Source: Massilia alkalitolerans DSM 17462 | GTDB lineage: Bacteria; Pseudomonadota; Gammaproteobacteria; Burkholderiales; Burkholderiaceae_D | Assembly (NCBI RefSeq): GCF_000427785.1 | Contig: NZ_ATYR01000003.1 | Coordinates: 223,588 to 287,587, forward strand | Direction: 5' to 3' | Length of the DNA: 64,000 bases | The notes under the pieces: model-generated | Told to the model about the DNA's origin: nothing | What the model saw: the letters and a program-made list of their open reading frames with translations, nothing else | Database searches by the model: none | Made by a program: the position numbers and the translations under genes | Shown: positions 49,339 through 61,143 of the stretch, piece after piece | Layout: each line of letters starts with the position of its first letter | How positions within the stretch are numbered: the first letter of the stretch is position 1

Positions 49339-50943
49339 TCAGGCCTGCACCGGGAGGGCAAGCTGCCCGCGTGCAGTGGGTTGCGGGCGCGCCGCATGCC
49401 CGTCGCGCTCCAGCCGGAAGGTGCCGACCACCTGCGCCAGTTCGGCCGCCTGTTCCTGCATCGCCACCGCGGCGGCGGCGGCCTCCTCGACCAGCGCCGC
49501 GTTCTGCTGGGTCACGCGGTCCATCTCGACGATCGCGCCGTTCACCTGCTCGATGCCGGCGCGCTGTTCTTCGCTGGCGTTGGCGATCTCGTTCATGATG
49601 ACGGTCACCTGGCCGATGCTGCGCACGATCTCGTTCATGGTCACGCCGGTGCGGTCGACCTGGCTGCTGCCTTCCGCGACCTTCGACACGGAGTCGTCGA
49701 TCAGCGCCTTGATCTCCTTGGCGGCGCTGGCCGAGCGGTGGGCCAGGTTGCGCACCTCGGTCGCCACGACCGCGAAGCCGCGGCCCTGTTCGCCGGCGCG
49801 CGCCGCTTCCACCGCCGCATTCAGCGCCAGGATATTGGTCTGGAAGGCGATGCCGTCGATGACGCCGATGATGTCGGCAATCTTGCGCGAGGCTTCGTTG
49901 ATGGCGCCCATGGTCGAGACCACCTCGGCCACCATCTCGCCGCCCTGGCCGGCGATCATGGCGGCCTCGCCGGCCAGGCGGTTGGCCTGGCGCGCGTTGT
50001 CCGCGTTCTGCTTCACGGTCGAGGTCAGTTCTTCCATCGAGGCCGCAGTCTCCTCCAGGGCGCTGGCCTGCTGTTCGGTACGCGCGGACAGGTCCTGGTT
50101 GCCGGCCGCGATCTCGCCCGATGCCAAGGCGATGGTGCCGGTGCCGGCGCGCACGCGGCCGACGATGCCGGCCAGGCTGTCGTTCATCGCGCCCAGTGCC
50201 CGCATCAGCTGGCCGGTTTCGTCGCGGCTGTTCGCCATGATGCGGCTGGCCAGGTCGCCGGAAGCGACCTTTTCCGCCACCGCCACCGCCGCGCGGAGCG
50301 GCACGGTGATCGAACGGGTGATCAGCCAGGCACAGGCGATCCCGAAGACGATGGCGGCGATGCCCAGCGAGAGCAGCAGCACGCGCGTGCCCGCATAGGA
50401 ATCGAGGATGGAACTGGCGACGCCGTCGGCCGCGGTGATCTGCATGTGCGCGAGCTTGGCGACGGCGTCCTGGAAACGCTTCGTATGCGGCAGCATCTGC
50501 TCGCGATAGATCGTGGTTGCCAGCGCGTGGTCCCCGTCCAGCTTCGCCTTGAACAGCGCGTCGCGCGCCGCCAGGTAGCCGACCCGTTCCTGCTTGACGA
50601 CCTTGAACTGCTCCTTGACGCCTTCATTGCGCAGTGAGCTTTCGATCGCGCTCTGCAGTTCGTTCGAGCGGGCCGAGACGGCCTGCATGCGCTGCGCCAT
50701 GTCGGCGTACACGGCCGGGTCGGTGGCCACGAACACGGTTTCGATCCGGGCGCTGTTCAGCTCGATGAGCTTGCCCCACTCCGCCACGTTGCGCTGGTTC
50801 TTGATGCTGGTGTTCACCAGGCGGTGCGTCAGGTCGCCCGCCGACTGCATGCGCGCCAGCGCGGTCAGCGTCACGACGAGCAACAGGGACAGGACGACGG
50901 CGAACCCGATGCCGAGCCGGGCACCGATCTTGAGGTTTTTCAC
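49339..50943 (-). CDS. Methyl-accepting chemotaxis protein
   Basis: A 534-residue chemoreceptor. TM1 is at about 10-32, a periplasmic four-helix-bundle domain at about 35-185, TM2 at about 188-210, HAMP at about 212-264, and the signalling domain has [19 protein letters not shown] at its tip. The signalling part is nearly the same as in the chemoreceptor at 12.6 kb, but the periplasmic domains differ, so they should sense different ligands. It ends [11 protein letters not shown], without a CheR pentapeptide. No sigma-28-like promoter was found upstream. Confidence 0.95.
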   Translation of the reverse strand: MKNLKIGARLGIGFAVVLSLLLVVTLTALARMQSAGDLTHRLVNTSIKNQRNVAEWGKLIELNSARIETVFVATDPAVYADMAQRMQAVSARSNELQSAIESSLRNEGVKEQFKVVKQERVGYLAARDALFKAKLDGDHALATTIYREQMLPHTKRFQDAVAKLAHMQITAADGVASSILDSYAGTRVLLLSLGIAAIVFGIACAWLITRSITVPLRAAVAVAEKVASGDLASRIMANSRDETGQLMRALGAMNDSLAGIVGRVRAGTGTIALASGEIAAGNQDLSARTEQQASALEETAASMEELTSTVKQNADNARQANRLAGEAAMIAGQGGEMVAEVVSTMGAINEASRKIADIIGVIDGIAFQTNILALNAAVEAARAGEQGRGFAVVATEVRNLAHRSASAAKEIKALIDDSVSKVAEGSSQVDRTGVTMNEIVRSIGQVTVIMNEIANASEEQRAGIEQVNGAIVEMDRVTQQNAALVEEAAAAAVAMQEQAAELAQVVGTFRLERDGHAARPQPTARGQLALPVQA

Positions 50944-51015
50944 TGCTGGATTCCTTCCGGATGTGACGAAATGCCGTCAAGGTATGAACACAGATGGGCC
51001 GGATGCCCTTGCTTG

Positions 51016-51029
51016 CCTTGGTACCAAGG
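51016..51029. promoter_or_regulatory. 14-bp perfect palindrome in the chemoreceptor-VOC spacer
   Basis: CCTTGGTACCAAGG, fully self-complementary, in the 276-base spacer between the divergent chemoreceptor and VOC genes. It is a possible operator for a dimeric regulator. A separate hairpin, CATTGCC-aaac-GGCAATG, lies at 51058-51075. Nothing else is recognised in this spacer. Confidence 0.4.
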
Positions 51030-51219
51030 GTGCCATCGACGCGACTACGGAGAATAACATTGCCAAACGGCAATGATGGTGCAATGCGGCAATTGCGCAA
51101 CTCAGGGATATTACGTATTCCGGTGCAATGCGACAGGGGCCTGCCGCATTGCCAACAGGAAGCACCTGATGCTACTGTTGGCCTTCCCACGCACACAGCG
51201 TTCCCAGATCGGAGAGTAC

Positions 51220-51615
51220 ATGAAGCGGGTTACTGGCATCGGCGGCATCTTTTTCCACGCACAAGACCCGGTGGCGCTGCGCGCCTGGTATGGGCGGCAT
51301 CTGGGTGTAGACGTGCTGGACTGGGGCGGCGCCGCCTTTACCTGGGACGATGCGGCGCGCAAGCCGGACGGCGGGGTCACGATCTGGTCGATCGGCCAGG
51401 CCGGCAACGAACACTTCGCCCCGGGCAAGGCAAACTTCATGATCAACTACCGGGTCGCCGACCTGGACGCCCTGCTGCAGACCTTGCGCGAGGAAGGCTG
51501 CAATGTCATGGACCAGACCGACGACTCGGAATTCGGCAAGTTCGGCTGGGTCATCGACCCGGAGGGCAACAAGGTCGAGCTGTGGGAGCCCCCAGCGGAG
51601 CCCCAGGCACAGTAA
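51220..51615 (+). CDS. VOC-family (glyoxalase/bleomycin-resistance-like) protein
   Basis: A 131-residue protein with two beta-alpha-beta-beta-beta modules. The motifs are FFHAQDPVALRAWYGRHLG at the start and FGWVIDPEGNKVELWEPP at the end, which include the usual metal-ligand His and Glu positions. Family members are metal-dependent lyases, dioxygenases or drug-binding proteins; the exact reaction cannot be told. The ATG at 51220 follows GGAGAG. It is convergent with the YCII gene (stops 4 bases apart). Confidence 0.88.
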   Translation: MKRVTGIGGIFFHAQDPVALRAWYGRHLGVDVLDWGGAAFTWDDAARKPDGGVTIWSIGQAGNEHFAPGKANFMINYRVADLDALLQTLREEGCNVMDQTDDSEFGKFGWVIDPEGNKVELWEPPAEPQAQ

Positions 51616-51619
51616 AGGC

Positions 51620-52045
51620 TCAGCCGGCCAGCGCGGCGCGCTGGCGCTCTTCCTGCTCGCGCAGTTCCGGGGTCATGGCCTCGCCGAAGTCTTCCATGTC
51701 GAAGATCTGGCGGATCTCGATCTCGGCTTCGCCGCCCGCCATCGGCATCGGGACGCGCTTGACCCACGCGATCGCCTCTTCCTTCGACTGGACGTTCCAG
51801 ATCCAGAAGCCGGCCAGCAATTCCTTGGTTTCGGCGAAAGGGCCGTCGACCACGCGGACATTTCCATTTTTATCGAAATGAACGCGTGCGCCGCGCGAGG
51901 ACGGGTGCAGGCCTTCGCCGGCCAGCATCACGCCGGCCTTGATCAGCTCGTCGTTGAAGTTGCCCATGTCAGTGAGCAGTTTCTCGTCAGGCATTTCACC
52001 CGCTTCGCTGTGCTTGTCCGCCTTCAGCAAGATCATGAATCGCAT
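51620..52045 (-). CDS. YCII/DGPF-domain protein
   Basis: A 141-residue protein. The opening MRFMILLKADKHSEAG, then VVDGPFAETKELLAGFWIW and PMPMAGGEAEIEIRQIFD are the hallmark segments of the YCII-related (DGPF) family. These proteins are frequently encoded beside extracytoplasmic-function sigma factors, but none is present here. The biochemical role is unsettled. The ATG at 52045 has a GGATGCG leader rather than a strong ribosome site. Confidence 0.9.
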   Translation of the reverse strand: MRFMILLKADKHSEAGEMPDEKLLTDMGNFNDELIKAGVMLAGEGLHPSSRGARVHFDKNGNVRVVDGPFAETKELLAGFWIWNVQSKEEAIAWVKRVPMPMAGGEAEIEIRQIFDMEDFGEAMTPELREQEERQRAALAG

Positions 52046-52122
52046 CGCATCCTCCGTTTGGTTGGTTGTTGACACTACGACGATCAGGAAGGCAGGCAAT
52101 CGACATCGCCGCCCGAATATTT

Positions 52123-52719
52123 TTAATTTTTTTCCAGCTGCGCCAGTTCAAGGATCGCATCGAAGGCCGCACAGGCCCCGGCGCAGGCCTCGGCAATTTC
52201 CACCGGGCCGGTGACGTGCGCACGCAGCGCTCCCATGAAGGCGCGCCAGCGCAGGCCCGGGCCGCCCTCGTCGCCGCGCAGGTAGCGCAGCGGATGCGGG
52301 GCCAGCGGCCCGGCCAGCTTGCCGTACAGGACGGCGCCGCCCAGCTGCGAGCCTTCGATCACGTAGGCGACGCCCCAGCGCCAGGCGGCGCTGGCATCCG
52401 TTGGCCAGGCGGGGGCGGGACGCAGGGGCTGGACCTCGGGCATGCGCGGCTCGGCAAGGTCGGCCTGGATCAGGGCCAGGCGTTCGGTAGGCGGCAGCGT
52501 GGCTTCGGCCTGGGGGCCGTCGGCAAAGCCGGCCAGCCAGCGCTCGAGCGGCGCCAGCCAGTCGCGCACCATGTGCAGGTGCGCGGCGTAATCGTCGAGG
52601 GAAGGAAGGGGTGCGGACAGCGGCAGGCCGCTGTCGAGCCGCTCGTGCCGCGAGGCAGTCGCAGTCCGCAACGCGGCCAGTACGTCGGTGTCGCGCGCGG
52701 AATCGTTGGAACGGTTCAT
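52123..52719 (-). CDS. Heme oxygenase-like protein (BphO type)
   Basis: A 198-residue all-helical protein. The proximal heme ligand is expected at H25 in TASRHERLDS, and the distal helix reads VIEGSQLGGAVLYGKL, matching bacterial heme oxygenases that open heme to biliverdin, iron and CO. Bacterial BphO enzymes usually supply chromophore to a bacteriophytochrome; no phytochrome gene is in the window. The ATG at 52719 is the first Met with the family N-terminus. It is co-directional with greB, 68 bases downstream of it. Confidence 0.85.
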   Translation of the reverse strand: MNRSNDSARDTDVLAALRTATASRHERLDSGLPLSAPLPSLDDYAAHLHMVRDWLAPLERWLAGFADGPQAEATLPPTERLALIQADLAEPRMPEVQPLRPAPAWPTDASAAWRWGVAYVIEGSQLGGAVLYGKLAGPLAPHPLRYLRGDEGGPGLRWRAFMGALRAHVTGPVEIAEACAGACAAFDAILELAQLEKN

Positions 52720-52787
52720 GGTGCTCGGTAAGCGGCGAATCGTCCATCTTACCACCTCCAGCGCCTGGCAAAACCTGCCAGGCGCTG

Positions 52788-53360
<573 letters not shown>

Positions 53361-53416
53361 CTTATTGTAACGGCAAGCAGCGCCCGCCGGCTCACGCTTC
53401 CCGTATCATGTACTCC

Positions 53417-54037
53417 ATGAAACGAGCACACGCACGATCCCGGCTGCTCGCGCCCCTGGTCCAGCTGGCGGCGCTGGTGCTGCTCGCCGAGGCCTGGACC
53501 TGGGATGTCGGCAGCCGCGCCGCCGCGCGCATGGCCGCCTGGCCGCCGCTGCGCCGGCTCGAGGCGCGCGTCCGGGGCCTGCCCGCCTGGGCCGCCCTGT
53601 GCGCCTTCGTGCTGCCCGGATTGCTGCTCCTGCCCGTCAAGCTGCTCGCCCTGCTCGCCATCGCCCACGGCCATGCGCTGGCCGGCCTGGCCGGCTTCGT
53701 GGCCGCCAAGCTGGGGGGCGCCGTGGTGGTGGCGCGCGTCTACGTGCTGACCCTGCCCACCCTGCTCACCCTCGCCTGGTTCGCGCGCTGGCACGGCGGT
53801 TTCCTGCGGCTGAAAGACCGCCTGCTGGCGGCCCTGCGCGCCAGCGGCTTCTGGCGCCGGGTGCGCGCGGCCATGGCCGATGCGCGGCGCCGCCTGCGCC
53901 GGCTGCTGCGCCACGCCGGGCGCCAGCCCAGCCACTTGGTGCGCGTGCTGCGCCGCCTCAAGACCCGCGTCAGGTCACGATTCGCAGCGCGCGGGCAGGC
54001 GCGCCACCAAGACAAGACAGAAACCGAGCTTCCATGA
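53417..54037 (+). CDS. Hypothetical membrane protein
   Basis: A 206-residue very basic protein with about three hydrophobic segments (about 10-28, 57-85 and 90-118) and an Arg-rich cytoplasmic C-terminal region (about 135-200). I do not recognise a family. The ATG at 53417 (MKRAHARS) is used; an ATG at 53408 would add three residues. Its stop overlaps the sensor kinase start by four bases (ATGA), so it probably belongs to the same operon and may be a membrane partner of the kinase, which itself lacks a membrane segment. Confidence 0.7.
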   Translation: MKRAHARSRLLAPLVQLAALVLLAEAWTWDVGSRAAARMAAWPPLRRLEARVRGLPAWAALCAFVLPGLLLLPVKLLALLAIAHGHALAGLAGFVAAKLGGAVVVARVYVLTLPTLLTLAWFARWHGGFLRLKDRLLAALRASGFWRRVRAAMADARRRLRRLLRHAGRQPSHLVRVLRRLKTRVRSRFAARGQARHQDKTETELP

Positions 54038-55482
54038 GTCCCATCCTTGCCCTGGCCGCCGAAATGCAGGCGGCCGCTTCCGAAATCTTCCTGCTCGACG
54101 CCGCCACCCTGCGGGTCATCGACGCCAACCAGGCCGCGCGCCTGCATCTCGGGATGGAGGCGGCTGCACTGGAGGCGATGAACATCTACGCCCTCGCGCC
54201 CGGCCTCGACCGCGCCGCGCTGGGCGAGCTGCTGGCCGGGCTGGGCGAAGAAGTCGGCGCCCAGGTCAGCCTGCGCACCCGCTTGCGGCGTCTCGACGGC
54301 AGCAGCTATCCGGTGCGGCTGTGCTTCCTGCGCATCGTGCGCGACGGCCGCTCGCTGCTGCTGGCGATTGCCGACGACCTCAGCCTGGAGCAGGCCTCCG
54401 CCCAGGCGCTGGCCCAGTCGCAGGCGCGCTTCGACGCCATCGTGCGCCATACTCCGGGGCTGGTGTTCCAGTTCGTAGTGTATCCGGACGGGCGCCAGGA
54501 TTTCCCCTGGCTGAGCGAGGGCTGCTCCGCCCTGCTTGGCTTGTCCGTGTTGGAACTGCAGCGCGACGCGGGCTTGTTCGAGCAACTGATCCTGGCTGAA
54601 GACCGCAAGGGCTGGCAGGAATCGATGGCGGCGTCCGGCGCCGCCATGAGCGTCTGGAACTGGGAAGGCCGGATCTGGATCGACGCCTGGAAGGACGTCA
54701 AGTGGATCAACCTGCGCGCCACGCCGCATCCCGTCGACGGCGGCGCGGTGCAGTGGGACGGCATCATGACCAACATCAGCGCCAGCAAGGAGGAACAGGA
54801 AGCCAGCATGCGCTCGCGCGCCCGGCTGGCCGAACTGACCGACCACATCGAGCAGGTCAAGGAACAGGAACGGGCGCGCATCGCGCGCGAGATCCACGAC
54901 GACCTTGGCGGCAACCTCACGGCCATCAAGATGGCGCTGGCCATGCTGGCCGCGCGCCTGCCCGACAACCAGCCGGCCCTGCTGGAAAAGGCCAACTACC
55001 TCGACGACCTGGTCGACCGCACCATCGAGGCGGTGCACCGCATCTCGCTCGACCTGCGTCCCACCATGCTCGACCTCGGCATCGTGGCCGCGCTGGAGTG
55101 GCAGGCGCGCGAATTCGAGAAGCAGATGGGCATCGTCTGCATCTTCCGCTGCCCCCTGGACGAGGGGGAGGAACTCCTGCTCGACGACGACCACGCCACC
55201 GCCCTGTTCCGCATCTTCCAGGAAGCGCTGACCAACATCGCCAAGCATGCCCACGCGACCCGGGTAACGGTGCTGCTCCGGCCCCAGCGCGCCCATCTGA
55301 CCCTGACGATCTGCGACAACGGCCGCGGCATCCACCCGGCCGACCGCCTCAAGCCGCATTCCTTCGGCCTGCACAGCATGAGCGAGCGCGCCAAGGCTTT
55401 CGGGGGAACGCTGGCCTTGTCGTCCGCGCCCGGAGGTGGCACGATGCTGACTATCAAGACCAGGCTGGCAACAGAACAATGA
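54034..55482 (+). CDS. NarX/DegS-type sensor histidine kinase with PAS input
   Basis: A 482-residue soluble kinase. Two PAS-like regions (about 10-115 and 130-260) precede a HisKA_3 dimerisation domain with the phosphoacceptor H288 in RIAREIHDDLGGNLTAI. A compact HATPase follows (EALTNIAKHAHATR, CDNGRGIHP, FGLHSMSERA). This kinase subfamily partners NarL/FixJ response regulators, and one is encoded immediately downstream with a four-base overlap. The signal is unknown; PAS domains suggest a cytoplasmic redox or ligand cue. Confidence 0.93.
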   Translation: MSPILALAAEMQAAASEIFLLDAATLRVIDANQAARLHLGMEAAALEAMNIYALAPGLDRAALGELLAGLGEEVGAQVSLRTRLRRLDGSSYPVRLCFLRIVRDGRSLLLAIADDLSLEQASAQALAQSQARFDAIVRHTPGLVFQFVVYPDGRQDFPWLSEGCSALLGLSVLELQRDAGLFEQLILAEDRKGWQESMAASGAAMSVWNWEGRIWIDAWKDVKWINLRATPHPVDGGAVQWDGIMTNISASKEEQEASMRSRARLAELTDHIEQVKEQERARIAREIHDDLGGNLTAIKMALAMLAARLPDNQPALLEKANYLDDLVDRTIEAVHRISLDLRPTMLDLGIVAALEWQAREFEKQMGIVCIFRCPLDEGEELLLDDDHATALFRIFQEALTNIAKHAHATRVTVLLRPQRAHLTLTICDNGRGIHPADRLKPHSFGLHSMSERAKAFGGTLALSSAPGGGTMLTIKTRLATEQ

Positions 55483-56126
55483 GTGACAAGGCAACAATCC
55501 GGGTATTCATCGCCGACGACCATGCGATCGTGCGCGAGGGCCTGAAGCAGATCCTGGCCGAGCAGCGCGACATCATCGTCGCCGGCGAGGCCGAAACCGG
55601 GCTCGATGCCGTCAAGCTGGTCGGCAAGGCGCGGCCGCACGTGATGCTGCTCGACATCTCCCTGCCCGACCGCAACGGGATCGACGTGCTCAAGCAGATC
55701 AAGAAGGACCGGCCCGAGCTGGCGGTGCTGATGCTGTCGATGCACCGCGAAGACCAGTACGCGATCCGCTCGCTCAAGGCCGGCGCGGCCGGCTACATGA
55801 CCAAGCAGAGCGCCCCGCGCGAGCTGGTCACCGCAATCCGCCAGGTGGCCGCCGGCCAGAAGTACGTGAGCGCCGCCCTGGCCCAGACCCTGGCGGCCCA
55901 GGTCGGCGAAGACCACGAGGCGCCGCTGCACGACAGCCTCTCGGACCGCGAATACCAGACCCTGACCATGATCGCCTCCGGGATGACCGTCAGCGACATC
56001 GCACGCGAACTGTCGCTGTCGGTGAAAACGGTGAGCGAATACCGGGCCCGGCTGCTGGCGAAGATGAAGCTCAAGAACAGTGCGGAGCTGACCCATTATG
56101 CGATCCGCAACCAGTTGGTAGGCTGA
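55479..56126 (+). CDS. NarL/FixJ-family response regulator
   Basis: A 215-residue regulator with a receiver domain (about 7-125, phosphoacceptor Asp59 in MLLDISLPD, Lys in YMTKQSAP) and a C-terminal LuxR-type helix-turn-helix (about 150-210, LSDREYQTLTMIASG and SLSVKTVSEYRARLLAKM). It is the cognate partner of the preceding kinase (ATGA overlap). Target genes are unknown. A dispersed-repeat dimer follows the stop and may mark the operon end. Confidence 0.95.
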   Translation: MSDKATIRVFIADDHAIVREGLKQILAEQRDIIVAGEAETGLDAVKLVGKARPHVMLLDISLPDRNGIDVLKQIKKDRPELAVLMLSMHREDQYAIRSLKAGAAGYMTKQSAPRELVTAIRQVAAGQKYVSAALAQTLAAQVGEDHEAPLHDSLSDREYQTLTMIASGMTVSDIARELSLSVKTVSEYRARLLAKMKLKNSAELTHYAIRNQLVG

Positions 56127-56134
56127 TGGTTTTC

Positions 56135-56241
56135 GTAGGGTGGGCGGGTCTCCCGCCCGCGCGTTCAACCAGACTTTGAACAAACGAGCAGGCAATATTC
56201 CAGTGATTTGAACGCGCGGTCGGCGAAGCCGACCACCCTAC
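56135..56241. repeat. GTAGGG-type palindromic repeat, 107-bp head-to-head dimer
   Basis: Unit 56135-56168 (GTAGGGTGG...CGCGTTCAA) and inverted unit 56208-56241 (TTGAACGCG...CCACCCTAC) with a 39-base spacer. The orientation and spacing match the 22437 dimer, but the spacer sequence differs. It is followed by about 140 bases of AT-richer DNA before the diguanylate cyclase gene, which probably holds its promoter. Confidence 0.85.
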
Positions 56242-56383
56242 AAGAGCTTCTTGCGGAAGCTTGCAGGTTTCATATCTGTTGTAGAAGTACAGAAATAACA
56301 CAGTTTGTTGCTGTTTTTTAATTGATGATTGGCAAAGAAGCTGCTTATCATGTCGCTCAACAGCATTCCGTGTCTTGACAGCC

Positions 56384-57946
<1,563 letters not shown>

Positions 57947-58059
57947 TCTTCCGGGCCAAGCCGAGAATTGCGGCACGAATCGCGAGGTGATCGGCCAATC
58001 GCCCCGGCGGCGCCCTCGTATACTCTGCTGTTGCACGCTCATCTATTCGCCCCCAGACC

Positions 58060-59292
58060 ATGGCCATCCTGCACCGCACCCGCACCTACCCTTCCCTGAT
58101 TCCGCGCTATGTGGAGCGCTTCCGCTGCCTCGGCCCGACCTGCGAGGACACCTGCTGCTCGAGCTGGCCCATCCACATCGACAAGAAGACCTACAAGGCC
58201 TACCGCCAGGATTCCGCGCACGAACTCGGCAAGACCCTGTCGAAGAGCCTGGTTCGCACGGAGAATAATCTCGGCAGCATCGCCTACGCCGCCATCCTGC
58301 CGGAAGGAGAAGAACAGAAGTGCCCGGTCATGAAGGACGGGCTGTGTTCGATCCACGCGCAGCTGGGCGAATCCTATATTTCCGATCTGTGCTTTACCTA
58401 TCCTCGGGTTACCCGGCAGGTGGATGGGCAGATGGAGCAGGCCTTGACGCTCTCGTGCCCGGAAGCCGCGCGCCAGGCCTTGCTGGCGGAAGACGCCTTC
58501 GACTTTGTCGAAGGCAGCGTGAGCCTGCGCGAAGCCATGGTCAGCAAGCTCGAGCCCGGCTACGGCCTGTCGATGGCGACGATGAACGAGATCCGGATTT
58601 TCTGTCTGAACCTCCTGCGCACCCGCGAGCTGGCACTCTGGCAGCGCCTGGCGCTGCTGGGCGTCTTCACGGACGACTTGTCGCGCCATTGCGCACAAGG
58701 CCGGCAGGCCGAACTGCCCGCCATGCTGGAGCAGTTCATCGGGTTCGTGGAAAGCGGCGCGGCGCTGGCCGCCCTCGATGCGATCCAGCCCAATCACACG
58801 GCGCAAGCCATGGTGTTCGCCACCTTGTGGGCCGCCAAGGGCTTCGATACGCCGTCGCGCTTCCAGCAAGGCGTCATCCGCCAGCTCTCCGCGCGCATGG
58901 GCGCCGACGACAGCGGGCAAACCAGCGCTGAGGGCCTGGTGGCCGCCTACCGCACCGGCCTGGACCAGCTCGACCGTGTGCTGGAAGATGCGCCGTTCAT
59001 GCTCGAGAATTACCTGGCGAACGAAATGTTCATGCATTTCTTCCCGTTCAGCGCACCGGACCCGTATGACAGCTACCTGCACCTGGTGGCACGCTTCGGC
59101 CTGCTGCGCTTTTTGTTGGCGAGCTATTGCAATACCGATCAGCCGGTCTCCGTTTCCGAACTGATTTCGGTCGTTCACCTGCATTGCCGCCGCTTCCAGC
59201 ACGACAACGGCTATACCCGGCAGTTGCATACGTCGCTGCATGAGAGTGGCTGGGCAGGCCTGGATAAATTGTATTGTTTGCTACGCACCTGA
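58060..59292 (+). CDS. fliB: FliB-like flagellin lysine-N-methylase
   Basis: A 410-residue protein with the FliB cysteine cluster: RCLGPTCEDTCCSSWPIHID (C23, C28, C32, C33), then CPVMKDGLCSIHAQLGE and SDLCFTYPR, expected to hold an iron-sulfur cluster. FliB proteins methylate lysines of flagellin. The gene lies 297 bases before fliC on the same strand, which supports this substrate, but it is separated by a terminator and so is transcribed independently. The N-terminal ATG at 58060 is the first in frame. Confidence 0.9.
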   Translation: MAILHRTRTYPSLIPRYVERFRCLGPTCEDTCCSSWPIHIDKKTYKAYRQDSAHELGKTLSKSLVRTENNLGSIAYAAILPEGEEQKCPVMKDGLCSIHAQLGESYISDLCFTYPRVTRQVDGQMEQALTLSCPEAARQALLAEDAFDFVEGSVSLREAMVSKLEPGYGLSMATMNEIRIFCLNLLRTRELALWQRLALLGVFTDDLSRHCAQGRQAELPAMLEQFIGFVESGAALAALDAIQPNHTAQAMVFATLWAAKGFDTPSRFQQGVIRQLSARMGADDSGQTSAEGLVAAYRTGLDQLDRVLEDAPFMLENYLANEMFMHFFPFSAPDPYDSYLHLVARFGLLRFLLASYCNTDQPVSVSELISVVHLHCRRFQHDNGYTRQLHTSLHESGWAGLDKLYCLLRT

Positions 59293-59312
59293 GTTTTTAT
59301 TAACTCCTTGTC

Positions 59313-59349
59313 AAGGCCGGACCGCATTGCGCGTCCGGCCTTTTCTTTT
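59313..59349 (+). terminator. Rho-independent terminator of fliB
   Basis: GGCCGGAC - loop CGCATTGCGC - GTCCGGCC, followed by TTTTCTTTT, 22 bases after the fliB stop. Confidence 0.88.
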
Positions 59350-59379
59350 CTGAAGCGCGAAAAATAATTTTTTTACCCC

Positions 59380-59406
59380 TAAAGTTCGCCCACGCGCTGT
59401 CGTCTA
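59380..59406 (+). promoter_or_regulatory. Candidate sigma-28 (FliA) promoter for fliC
   Basis: TAAAGTTC, an 11-base spacer, then GTCGTCTA. The -35 is nearly ideal; the -10 matches GCCGATAA at only four or five positions. It leaves a 5' untranslated leader of about 175 bases before the ATG at 59590, in which nothing further was recognised. Confidence 0.5.
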
Positions 59407-59589
59407 AGCGCGCTCCCGATGGGAACTTGAGGGGCAACACCGAAATTTATTTCTCAAAATTTCCCTAAATGTTTCCGTACGGCCACCGTTACCAGCATCA
59501 ACAGCGGTGTGATCGTCACGGAACAGCGTGGCGCACCAAAGTGAACAGGGCACAGTGGCCCACCCCGAAATACAGTCTGGAGAAATACC

Positions 59590-61056
59590 ATGGCATCCGT
59601 AATCAACACCAACGTTGCATCCCTGAACTCGCAGCGTAACCTGTCGACCTCGCAAGCTTCCCTGAACACCTCGATCCAGCGCCTGTCGTCGGGCCTGCGC
59701 ATCAACAGCGCCAAGGACGACGCTGCCGGCCTCGCGATCTCGGACCGCATGAACTCGCAGATTCGCGGCATGAATCAGGCGACCCGCAACGCGAACGACG
59801 GCGTGTCGATGGCCCAAACCGCTGAAGGCGCCCTGTCGAGCTCGGGCGACATCCTGCAGCGTATCCGCGAACTGGCAGTGCAGTCGTCGAACGCGTCGAA
59901 CTCGACCAGCGACCGCAAGGCCCTGCAAACCGAAGTCACCCAGCTGACCTCGGAACTGAACCGTATCGCCAACACCACCGAATTCAACGGCCAGAAACTG
60001 CTGGACGGCACCTCGGGCACCTCGAGCTTCCAGGTCGGCGCGAACGCTGGTCAGCTGATCTCCATGTCGGGCGGCAACTTCTCGACCTCGGTGTACGGCA
60101 ACAACACCCTGCAACAGAACGCGCTCAACCCGACCGTCGACGGCAAGGTTGCTACCGGCAAGCTGGTCATCAATGGCTACCAGGGCTCGAAGACCGTCGA
60201 ATTCGGAGCCGACGTCAGCGCCAAGGCCGCCGTCGCCAAGATCAACGAAGTCAGCGGCGACACCGGCGTGGTCGCATCGGCCAAGACCGAAGCGAACCTG
60301 AAGGGCGTGGCCGGCAAAGCCTATACCTTCGACCTGACCTCGGACAACGGCAGCGCCGTGTCGGTGTCGTTCTCGGTGGGTTCGAACAACACCGCCGACG
60401 ACTACGCAGCCGCCATCAGCGCCTTCAATGCCCAGACCGCCAAGACCGGCGTGACCGCTTCGTACGACGCCAACAAAGGCGGCGTCAAGCTGACCAATGC
60501 CAGCGGCGCCGACATCAAGCTGGAAAACAAGTCGGCAGACACGGCTGTTTCGACCGCAACCCTGGCCACTTACCAGAAGAACGGCAAGGACCTGAATGCC
60601 ACGACCGTCACCCTGAACACCGCTACCCCGGCCGGATTTGCCAAAGGCAACATCAGCCTGGATTCGGAGCAGAGCTTCTCGACCGCAGATGGCACCCCTG
60701 CCAGCGGCTGGGGACTGGGCGGCAAGCCCTCGGAACTGAAGTCGGTGGGTGACATCGACATCGGCACCTTCGACGGCGCCCAGGCTGCGATCAAGACCGC
60801 CGATGCGGCTCTGGCAGCAGTCAACAGCAAGCGCGCGGAATACGGCGCACTGCAGTCGCGCTTCGAATCGGCAATCTCGAACCTGGCCTCGAGCACCGAG
60901 AACCTGTCGGCATCGCGCAGCCGCATCGTCGACACCGACTTCGCCGCAGAAACCGCCAAGATGACCCGCGGCCAGATCCTGCAGCAAGCCGGCACCTCGA
61001 TGCTGGCCCAGGCGAACTCGCTGCCGAACGGCGTCCTGTCGCTGCTGCGTGGTTAA
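59590..61056 (+). CDS. fliC: Flagellin
   Basis: A 488-residue filament protein. The conserved D0/D1 ends are [34 protein letters not shown] at the N-terminus and [20 protein letters not shown] followed by SLLRG at the C-terminus. The central ~170-390 region is a variable, surface-exposed domain rich in Lys, Ala and Ser, with many lysines available for methylation by the adjacent fliB product. The start has a GGAGAAA ribosome site. A terminator follows 38 bases after the stop. Confidence 0.97.
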   Translation: MASVINTNVASLNSQRNLSTSQASLNTSIQRLSSGLRINSAKDDAAGLAISDRMNSQIRGMNQATRNANDGVSMAQTAEGALSSSGDILQRIRELAVQSSNASNSTSDRKALQTEVTQLTSELNRIANTTEFNGQKLLDGTSGTSSFQVGANAGQLISMSGGNFSTSVYGNNTLQQNALNPTVDGKVATGKLVINGYQGSKTVEFGADVSAKAAVAKINEVSGDTGVVASAKTEANLKGVAGKAYTFDLTSDNGSAVSVSFSVGSNNTADDYAAAISAFNAQTAKTGVTASYDANKGGVKLTNASGADIKLENKSADTAVSTATLATYQKNGKDLNATTVTLNTATPAGFAKGNISLDSEQSFSTADGTPASGWGLGGKPSELKSVGDIDIGTFDGAQAAIKTADAALAAVNSKRAEYGALQSRFESAISNLASSTENLSASRSRIVDTDFAAETAKMTRGQILQQAGTSMLAQANSLPNGVLSLLRG

Positions 61057-61094
61057 TCGTCGACCAGCTAGTCCATCCGGGCAGTAAAAAACGC

Positions 61095-61129
61095 ATCCTC
61101 GGCTGAAGAAATTCAGCCGAGGATTTTTT
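61095..61129 (+). terminator. Rho-independent terminator of fliC
   Basis: ATCCTCGGCTGAA - GAAA - TTCAGCCGAGGAT stem followed by TTTTTT. Confidence 0.95.
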
Positions 61130-61143
61130 GCTAGGGAAGTCAC

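Noticed and set aside
50944..51200. Sigma-28 promoter for the second chemoreceptor
   Set aside because: No TAAA-type -35 with a GCCGATAA-like -10 at correct spacing was found on the minus strand.
54034..55482. Possible frameshift or fusion between the membrane protein and the sensor kinase
   Set aside because: The overlap is a clean ATGA with each frame complete and plausible, so these are two coupled genes.
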